This document shows, one piece after another, positions 6,687 to 11,324 of a stretch of 11,324 bases of DNA. Source of the stretch: Kiritimatiellia bacterium (GTDB lineage Bacteria > Verrucomicrobiota > Kiritimatiellia > SLAD01); contig SKXR01000145.1 in NCBI GenBank assembly GCA_007128275.1, positions 1 through 11,324 of the forward strand, in the 5' to 3' direction. A program made the translations under genes and the position numbers. Under the pieces are notes generated by a model. It saw nothing but the letters and a program-made list of their open reading frames with translations, was not told the origin of the DNA and did no database searches. How positions within the stretch are numbered: the stretch's first letter is position 1; each line of letters begins with the position of its first letter.

Positions 6687-8120
6687 ATGAGATTCGATAA
6701 CTACGATACAGAAGGTTTCTACGACGAATTGTTTGAGGCGCCGGGAAAACCGCGCCCCGGCGCGCAAATCCTTGTGGAACGGATTCATTCGCTCTCGGAC
6801 GGAGATGTTACCCGCCGCCAGATTGCCGCGGAACAGGCCCTCTTGCAAATGGGGATCACGTTCAATGTGTACGGCGCGGACGGCGGTACGGAACGGATCT
6901 TCCCGTTTGACATCATTCCCCGCATTATTCAGGGAGGGGAATGGGAGGTCATCGAGCGCGGATTGCGCCAGCGAATCGAGGCGCTGAATCTTTTCATTCA
7001 CGACATCTATAATGAACAGCACATTCTTCGGGACGGGATCATCCCAGAAGACATTGTGCTGTCCGCCACCAGTTATCGGGCTGTGTGCTCGGGGTTGACG
7101 CCGCCCAAGGGAATCTGGTGTCACATTACCGGCACGGATCTGGTGCGTGACAAGGACGGCACGTTCTATGTCCTCGAAGATAATCTGCGCTGTCCGTCCG
7201 GTGTGTCCTACGTACTGGCCAACCGCCAGGTATTGAAGAGGACATTTCCCATCGTGTTTCATAAATCCAATGTGCGCGCGGTGGCGGATTATCCGAGTCA
7301 CCTGCTGGAGACGCTGAAATATCTTGCGCCTGATACGCAGTCTGCGCCGGTTGTGGCGGTCTTGACTCCCGGGATCTACAATTCGGCCTATTTCGAGCAC
7401 GCCTACTTGGCCCAACAGATGGGGGTCGAACTGGTGGAGGGCAGCGATCTGGTGGTCGACAACGGATTTGTATGCATGCGCACCACGACCGGACTGCAGC
7501 GTGTCGATGTGCTGTATCGCCGTATTGACGATGATTTCATTGATCCCGACGTCTTCCGCAAGGATTCCATGTTGGGCGTCCCCGGCCTTTTCGAAGCCTA
7601 TCGCACGGGGCGGGTCGCACTGGCCAACGCGCCGGGGACCGGCATCGCGGACGACAAAGTGATTTATGCGTACGTGTCGCGTATCGTAAAATACTATATG
7701 GATCAGGATATGATTCTGCCCAATGTACCGACGTATATCTGTGCCGAAGCGGAGGATTTGGCCTACGTGCTGGAGCATCTCGATGAGTTGGTGGTCAAGG
7801 CCGCCAACGAGTCGGGCGGCTACGGGATGCTCGTGGGACCGCACTCGACGCGCGAGCAGCAAAAAGAGTTCGCGGAACGCATCAAGAGCGCGCCCCGAAA
7901 CTACATCGCGCAGCCGACGCTTGCGCTTTCTCGTGCTCCGGTGATTGTGGACGGCCATTTCGAAGGACGACACGTGGATTTGCGGCCCTATATCCTGTAC
8001 GGCAAGGATATCTTCGTGATGCCGGGCGGATTGACGCGGGTAGCCCTGAAAAAGGGTTCCCTGGTGGTCAACTCTTCCCAGGGCGGAGGAAGCAAGGATA
8101 CCTGGGTGCTGTCGGAATGA
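6687..8120 (+). CDS. Circularly permuted ATP-grasp protein (COG2308/CP_ATPgrasp family)
   Basis: A 477-residue soluble protein of the circularly permuted ATP-grasp family (formerly DUF404/DUF407). Diagnostic stretches are GGTERIFPFDIIPRII near 70, the acidic/Asn block LEDNLRCPSGVSYVLANR with E164, D165, N166 and R168 (metal and phosphate binding by family analogy), VVKAANESGGYG with K371 and the glycine-rich turn G377-G380, then RHVDLRPYILYG and a C-terminal SSQGGGSKDTWVL. ATP-grasp enzymes join a carboxylate to an amine through an acyl phosphate; for this subfamily an amide or peptide ligase (amidoligase) role has been predicted from gene context, with no substrate known to me. It stands alone here, whereas in some genomes it is fused to the alpha-E domain. 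The alpha-E gene follows after 7 bases. Only a weak ribosome site (TAGG) precedes the ATG. Confidence 0.93.
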   Translation: MRFDNYDTEGFYDELFEAPGKPRPGAQILVERIHSLSDGDVTRRQIAAEQALLQMGITFNVYGADGGTERIFPFDIIPRIIQGGEWEVIERGLRQRIEALNLFIHDIYNEQHILRDGIIPEDIVLSATSYRAVCSGLTPPKGIWCHITGTDLVRDKDGTFYVLEDNLRCPSGVSYVLANRQVLKRTFPIVFHKSNVRAVADYPSHLLETLKYLAPDTQSAPVVAVLTPGIYNSAYFEHAYLAQQMGVELVEGSDLVVDNGFVCMRTTTGLQRVDVLYRRIDDDFIDPDVFRKDSMLGVPGLFEAYRTGRVALANAPGTGIADDKVIYAYVSRIVKYYMDQDMILPNVPTYICAEAEDLAYVLEHLDELVVKAANESGGYGMLVGPHSTREQQKEFAERIKSAPRNYIAQPTLALSRAPVIVDGHFEGRHVDLRPYILYGKDIFVMPGGLTRVALKKGSLVVNSSQGGGSKDTWVLSE

Positions 8121-8127
8121 GGGTTTT

Positions 8128-9093
8128 ATGTTAAGCCGAGATGCCAACTCCATGTATTGGATGAGCCGCTATATCGAGCGGGCAGAGAATGTGGCCCGTA
8201 CCATCGAGGTGAACTCGCACATGACGCTGGACTTGCCGGGCGAAGAACACACACAATGGGGCCCCTTGGTCACCATTGCGGGCGCCTCCGACCTCTTTTC
8301 GACCCGTTACGATGAGGCGAACCAGAAGAATGTCATTCATTTCCTGGCGTTCGACAGGGACAATCCGAATTCGATTATTTCCTGTTTGGGCGCCGCCAGA
8401 GAAAACGCCCGTGCGGTCCGCTCCAGCATTACCAGCGAAATGTGGGAGCAGATAAACAGGATGTATCTGTATGTGAATGAGACATCGACAAACGCCCGTG
8501 TATTTGAATCCCCTCATGAGTTCTATACCCGGCTCAAACTCGGTTCGCATCTCTTTCTCGGTATCACGGAAGTGACCATGACCCACGGGGAAGGCTGGCA
8601 TTTCTGCCGGCTGGGGCGAGCCCTGGAGCGGGCCGATCAGGCGACCCGCTTGTTGGACGTTAAATACTTCATCCTCCTGCCCACCGTCGACCATGTGGGG
8701 CTCTCCGTCGACGACATTCAGTGGGCGGCGGTGTTGCGTTCGGGGAGCGCCTTCGAAATGTACCGCCGACAATACGGCGTGATAGCGCCCGACAAGGTGG
8801 TCGAGTTTCTTTTGCTCGATCGCGAATTTCCCCGGGCCGTGCTCTATTCGCTGAACCGCGCCGAAGAATCCTTGCGGGCCATCACCGGTTCGCTGGAAGG
8901 CACGTTCCAGAGCGTTCCGGAACAACGCTTGGGTCAGTTACGATCCGATTTGACATACATGCGTGTGGAGGAAATTATAGCCTCCGGTTTACATGAATTT
9001 CTCGATAACTTTCAGAAGCGTTTGATCACGGTGGGCGATGCGATTTATGACAACTTCTTTTCTTTGCGGCCTGTCAGCGGGATCCATCCCTGA
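8128..9093 (+). CDS. Alpha-E domain protein (COG2307, formerly DUF403)
   Basis: A 321-residue, largely helical soluble protein with the hallmark N-terminus MLSRDANSMYWMSRYIERAEN and, near the end, LHEFLDNFQKRLITVGDAIYDNFF. Conserved Glu/Arg-bearing helices (SRYIERAENVAR; RLGRALERADQATRLLDVKY) give the domain its name. Its biochemical role is unknown; it nearly always accompanies or is fused to the circularly permuted ATP-grasp protein, so it is thought to act as that protein's partner. The length is normal for the stand-alone form. The ATG is preceded by GAGGG (8119-8123), which overlaps the upstream stop codon, so the two genes are almost certainly co-translated. The Anbu-type protease gene follows after 18 bases. 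Confidence 0.93.
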   Translation: MLSRDANSMYWMSRYIERAENVARTIEVNSHMTLDLPGEEHTQWGPLVTIAGASDLFSTRYDEANQKNVIHFLAFDRDNPNSIISCLGAARENARAVRSSITSEMWEQINRMYLYVNETSTNARVFESPHEFYTRLKLGSHLFLGITEVTMTHGEGWHFCRLGRALERADQATRLLDVKYFILLPTVDHVGLSVDDIQWAAVLRSGSAFEMYRRQYGVIAPDKVVEFLLLDREFPRAVLYSLNRAEESLRAITGSLEGTFQSVPEQRLGQLRSDLTYMRVEEIIASGLHEFLDNFQKRLITVGDAIYDNFFSLRPVSGIHP

Positions 9094-9111
9094 CGTGGAG
9101 CGTGACCATCC

Positions 9112-9849
9112 ATGACCTTTTGCCTGGGCATTAAAGTCAAGGAAGGCTTGGTCGGACTGGCCGATACGCGCGTAACCTCGGGCAGTGAGTGCATTACGGC
9201 GCGTAAGGTGAATGTCTATCCTCAGGACCATGGCAGTCTCTTTGTCATGACGTCCGGACTCCGCTCTGTCCGAGATAAGGCGCTGACCTATTTCAATGAA
9301 CTGATTGAAGAGCGGGATCAGCCGTTTGATCGCCTGTTCAAGGCGGTGAACGCCTTTGCCGAACAGATCCGGCGAGTGGCCAAGGAGGATCGTAATTCGT
9401 TGGAGGAAAGCGGATTACACTTTAATATTCACGTATTGATCGGCGGGCAACTTTCGCACGATGCGGAACACAAGCTGTATCTGGTTTATCCGCAGGGCAA
9501 TTGGGTGGAGGTGGGCAAGGGCACTCCGTACTATATCATCGGGGCTTCCGGATACGGGAAGCCGGTGTTGGACCGTACGCTGAAATATGAAGACAGCATG
9601 CGCCACGCCATGAAGGTGGGCTGTTTGGCTTTTGATTCAACGCGTATCAGCGCGGCGGACGTTGATTTCCCTATCGATGTGGTCATTTATTCTCCCGAAA
9701 AACGAAAGATCATCGAGTACCGCTACAACAAGGAGGATCTTGTGGAGGTCTCCCAATGGTGGCAGGAGAAACTGCGCCACGCCATTCAGGATCTTCCGTC
9801 CGACTGGATCGAAAAATCCTTTGCCGTACTCAACCAGGAGGCTCCATGA
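9112..9849 (+). CDS. Anbu-type proteasome-like protease (COG3484)
   Basis: A 245-residue Ntn-hydrolase of the Anbu family, bacterial relatives of proteasome beta subunits and HslV. The start is fixed by chemistry: removing the initiator Met exposes Thr as the catalytic N-terminal residue (MTFCLGIKVKEGL). With that Thr as residue 1, D17 in LADTR and K31 in ITARKVN match the proteasome Thr/Asp/Lys catalytic set. Family-typical stretches also include HVLIGGQ, and GASGYGKPVLDR around 140-151. No propeptide is present. The family is known to form open ring or helical assemblies; clear physiological substrates are lacking. It is third in the ATP-grasp/alpha-E operon, with GGAG at 9097-9100 as ribosome site (11-base spacer), and overlaps the glycerate kinase start by four bases (ATGA). 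The usual transglutaminase-like neighbour is not in the window. Confidence 0.92.
   Translation: MTFCLGIKVKEGLVGLADTRVTSGSECITARKVNVYPQDHGSLFVMTSGLRSVRDKALTYFNELIEERDQPFDRLFKAVNAFAEQIRRVAKEDRNSLEESGLHFNIHVLIGGQLSHDAEHKLYLVYPQGNWVEVGKGTPYYIIGASGYGKPVLDRTLKYEDSMRHAMKVGCLAFDSTRISAADVDFPIDVVIYSPEKRKIIEYRYNKEDLVEVSQWWQEKLRHAIQDLPSDWIEKSFAVLNQEAP
9836..9841 (+). promoter_or_regulatory. Perfect Shine-Dalgarno AGGAGG for glycerate kinase
   Basis: AGGAGG inside the last codons of the protease gene, four bases before the ATG at 9846. It rules out the longer in-frame start at 9756 and, with the ATGA overlap, indicates that the kinase is translated both by coupling and by its own strong site. Confidence 0.75.
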
Positions 9850-10964
9850 AGGTGATTATCGCCATGGATTCTTTTAAGGGGAATATGTCCGCGCGCGAAG
9901 CCTGCGAACGCGTGCGGGACGGGATCCTTTCCGTTCGCCCGAATACCAACATTGTGTTGAAGCCGATGGCGGACGGCGGAGAGGGCACGGCCGAAGCCTT
10001 GATGACCGCGCGCAATGGAGAATGGGTGGAGGAAACCGTTACGGGCCCCTTGCCCGAACGTTCCGTGAAAGCCGGTTACGTCTGGTTCCCGGATGATCAA
10101 AGTGCGCTCATCGAAATGGCCGAGGCCAGCGGTATCACGTTGATCGATCGTTCCGAGCTCAACCCGCTCAAGGCCACTACATTCGGTACCGGCGAGCTCA
10201 TGCAGGCCGCGCTGCGGCGCGGGGCCCGGCACCTGATTCTTGCCGTTGGAGGAAGCGCTACGGTCGACGGCGGAGTCGGTGCGGCCATGGCCTTGGGCTG
10301 GGAATTTCTGGATGAAACCGGACGTTCCATCGGATTGGGCGGGGAAGCACTGGAACGCATGGTATCCATCCGTCCTCCGGCCCGGACCATCGACATCCCC
10401 GTGGAAGTACTTTGCGACGTCGATAATCCGTTGACGGGTGAGCACGGCGCCGCGGCCGTGTTCGGCCCGCAAAAAGGCGCCACGCCCGAGATGGTAGAAC
10501 AACTTGATCACGGCTTGAAACGACTTGCGGAAACGGTTCGTAAACAGCTGGGATTGGAAATCGACGCGGTTCCCGGCGCGGGCGCGGCGGGCGGCTTGTC
10601 CGCCGGCGCCCTGGCATTTTGCAATGCCAAACTCGTTCCGGGCATTGACACCGTCATGACGGCCGGCGGACTTGAGGGCCAATTGACGGACGCTGATTGG
10701 GTGATCAGCGGCGAAGGCCGTTTTGACAGTCAATCATTGAGAGGGAAAGTTGTCTCGGGCATTGTGCGTTTGGCGAAAAAGTCCGGGGTTAAAGTCGGCG
10801 TTATCGCCGGAAGCGTTCGGGTATCGGAGGAGGAATGCCGTGCCCAAGGACTTGAATTCGCCTGGCCCACGGCCCCTGCGGAAACGCCGATGGAAGTCGC
10901 GCTCCTCACCGCCAAAGAAGATCTCCAGGACACGGGTCGCCGTTTTGCCGTTGAGTGGCTCTGA
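9846..10964 (+). CDS. Glycerate kinase (GlxK/GarK type)
   Basis: A 372-residue soluble kinase of the bacterial glycerate kinase type 1 family (PF02595), phosphorylating D-glycerate with ATP, usually to 2-phosphoglycerate, and so feeding glycerate from glyoxylate or sugar-acid breakdown into glycolysis. Seen in order: MDSFKG at 7-12, KPMADGGEGT at 39-48, an IEMAEASGI strand, the glycine-rich GGSATVDGG at 135-143, FGPQKGAT, GAGAAGGLSAG, and SGEGRFDSQSLRGK beginning near 288. Length and motif order are complete, so it is probably active. The ATG at 9846 overlaps the protease stop and has a perfect ribosome site. No other glyoxylate or tartronate genes are in the window, so its tie to the Anbu operon rather than to its own pathway is unusual. 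The exact product (2- or 3-phosphoglycerate) cannot be read from sequence. Confidence 0.95.
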   Translation: MKVIIAMDSFKGNMSAREACERVRDGILSVRPNTNIVLKPMADGGEGTAEALMTARNGEWVEETVTGPLPERSVKAGYVWFPDDQSALIEMAEASGITLIDRSELNPLKATTFGTGELMQAALRRGARHLILAVGGSATVDGGVGAAMALGWEFLDETGRSIGLGGEALERMVSIRPPARTIDIPVEVLCDVDNPLTGEHGAAAVFGPQKGATPEMVEQLDHGLKRLAETVRKQLGLEIDAVPGAGAAGGLSAGALAFCNAKLVPGIDTVMTAGGLEGQLTDADWVISGEGRFDSQSLRGKVVSGIVRLAKKSGVKVGVIAGSVRVSEEECRAQGLEFAWPTAPAETPMEVALLTAKEDLQDTGRRFAVEWL

Positions 10965-11010
10965 TCGCGTTCCCGGTGCGGACTCCGTCTAACGCTTAAC
11001 CCGCCCCCTG

Positions 11011-11033
11011 CTTGCGGCTTCGCAAGGCTTCGC
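11011..11033. repeat. Short hairpin overlapping an 8-bp direct repeat
   Basis: CTTGCG (11011-11016) and CGCAAG (11021-11026) form a perfect 6-bp stem with loop GCTT. The word GGCTTCGC occurs at 11016-11023 and again at 11026-11033. No T-run follows, so it is unlikely to be an intrinsic terminator. It may be a fragment of an interspersed repeat. Confidence 0.45.
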
Positions 11034-11076
11034 CGAGACACGTCGCGGACCCCTCCCGAGGAGTGCAGATCCCTTC

Positions 11077-11203
11077 AGCCCGTTGTAAAAGTCATAGCCG
11101 CACAGATCCACGCCCTCACGGGCGCGGCTACGTTGTCTATTTCTTCGTAGCCGCCGCCGTGAGGCGGTGGATGGCATGCCCGAGGAGCGTTTTTCAACAG
11201 GCT
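11077..11203. repeat. Large imperfect palindrome enclosing a REP-like pair (possible MITE or BIME)
   Basis: The outer ends AGCCCGTTGTAAAA (11077-11090) and, read on the - strand, AGCCTGTTGAAAAA (11203-11190) match at 12 of 14 positions. They flank the REP-like pair almost symmetrically (15 and 17 bases). Ends with GTTGAAAAA-like words recall terminal repeats of some insertion sequences and non-autonomous elements, but no transposase and no clear target duplication are seen. The outer match could also be coincidental sequence flanking the REP pair. Confidence 0.4.
11106..11172. repeat. REP-like inverted pair (BIME-like)
   Basis: Two 27-bp arms (11106-11132 and 11146-11172) are inverted repeats of each other with 23 of 27 matches, separated by 13 bases. 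Each arm is itself a hairpin: on the right, GTAG (11147-11150) then CCGCCGCC, loop GTGA, GGCGGTGG; on the left, read on the - strand, GTAG then CCGCGCCC, loop GTGA, GGGCGTGG. Both have an 8-bp stem with a G-T pair at the third position. The four differences are two swapped base pairs that keep the stem. A GTAG foot followed by a hairpin is the known hallmark of REP sequences mobilised by RAYT (TnpA-REP) transposases. Confidence 0.7.
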
Positions 11204-11271
11204 CCTAAGCGAAGCGCATGGTGACCGACGGGCTGGGTAGGACAATATACCGAAAAGAATCAGGCATTGGT

Positions 11272-11324
11272 ATGAGTGACCGAAACCATGACCAAGAACA
11301 CAATGAAAAGTGTCAAACGGAAAT
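11272..11324 (+). CDS. Possible 5' end of a gene running off the window
   Basis: An ATG at 11272 opens a frame that stays open to the window edge (MSDRNHDQEHNEKCQTE, 17 codons). A weak CAGG lies seven bases upstream. The residues are very hydrophilic with no recognisable motif, and 53 bases without a stop is not significant on its own. The family is unknown; it is listed because the preceding 300 bases are non-coding and a gene start is expected about here. Confidence 0.3.
   Translation, partial: MSDRNHDQEHNEKCQTE

Larger units (their letters stand above)
10965..11271. other. Non-coding region with palindromic repeats
   Basis: About 300 bases after glycerate kinase with no convincing gene. 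The first 45 bases hold no obvious signal and no hairpin with a T-tract, so the operon's terminator is not evident. From 11011 onward there is a small hairpin and then a large palindromic REP-like element, annotated separately. Its base composition and repeated short words (GGCTTCGC, CCCGAGGAG) look like repeat debris rather than coding sequence. Confidence 0.6.

Noticed and set aside
6495..8153. Long open frame of 552 codons on the - strand opposite the ATP-grasp gene
   Set aside because: It runs antisense to a gene with unmistakable family motifs, has no recognisable domain and is rich in His/Arg/Gln as expected for a reverse shadow of GC-biased codons.
9756..9845. Upstream start extending glycerate kinase by 30 residues
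   Set aside because: The family begins at MKVIIAMDSFKG and a perfect AGGAGG precedes the ATG at 9846.
9786..10733. 315-codon - strand frame inside glycerate kinase
   Set aside because: Shadow of a strongly conserved + strand gene; no domain recognised.
11147..11194. REP hairpin followed by a T-run as an intrinsic terminator
   Set aside because: The five Ts start about 20 bases after the stem, too far for a Rho-independent terminator. A second inverted repeat AGGAGC/GCTCCT (11183-11188, 11201-11206) has the Ts in its loop instead.
1..11324. CRISPR array, tRNA or rRNA genes, integrase or transposase
   Set aside because: No regularly spaced direct repeats, no recognisable tRNA or rRNA sequence, and no recombinase motifs were seen on either strand.

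Overview
This window looks like chromosomal DNA of a Gram-negative (diderm) bacterium with GC in the mid-50s percent by eye. It carries an isoprenoid/phospholipid/site-2-protease envelope operon, a lipoprotein with a lipobox, and densely packed genes with ATGA overlaps. The divergent CdsA signature (GMGG...LDVLDS where GHGG...LDRxDS is usual) and the gene mix make a PVC-type lineage (Verrucomicrobiota or Kiritimatiellota) a reasonable guess. That placement is inference from memory of the families, not proof.

Left region (1-5919, + strand): the 3' part of uppS, then cdsA (ATGA overlap), rseP, a small one-helix membrane protein starting directly after the rseP stop, a GH13 alpha-glucan hydrolase, and a cysteine-rich zinc-ribbon metallopeptidase coupled to the GH13 gene by another ATGA overlap. 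All gaps are under 30 bp, so these six genes look like one transcription unit. dxr, often found between cdsA and rseP, is not present here.

Middle (5916-6686): a lipoprotein gene of unknown function on the - strand, whose stop codon overlaps that of the convergent metallopeptidase gene. A 222-bp divergent intergenic region follows, with a good sigma70-like promoter candidate for the next operon.

Right operon (6687-10964, + strand): a circularly permuted ATP-grasp protein, an alpha-E protein, an Anbu-type proteasome-like protease with an N-terminal Thr after the initiator Met, and a glycerate kinase coupled to the protease gene by an ATGA overlap and a perfect AGGAGG. ATP-grasp + alpha-E + Anbu is a recurrent bacterial gene neighbourhood, often accompanied by a transglutaminase-like protein and sometimes by a zinc-ribbon metallopeptidase like the one at 4855-5919. 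It has been predicted to make and process a peptide or amide-linked modification, but to my knowledge its substrate is not established. It is the most interesting system in the window; the glycerate kinase and GH13 partners are unusual additions.

Right edge (10965-11324): about 300 bp without a gene, holding a small hairpin with a short direct repeat and then a REP-like inverted pair. Each REP is GTAG followed by an 8-bp hairpin with a GTGA loop. The two copies differ only by swapped base pairs that keep the stem intact, and they sit within a larger imperfect palindrome. A possible new reading frame opens at 11272 and runs off the end.
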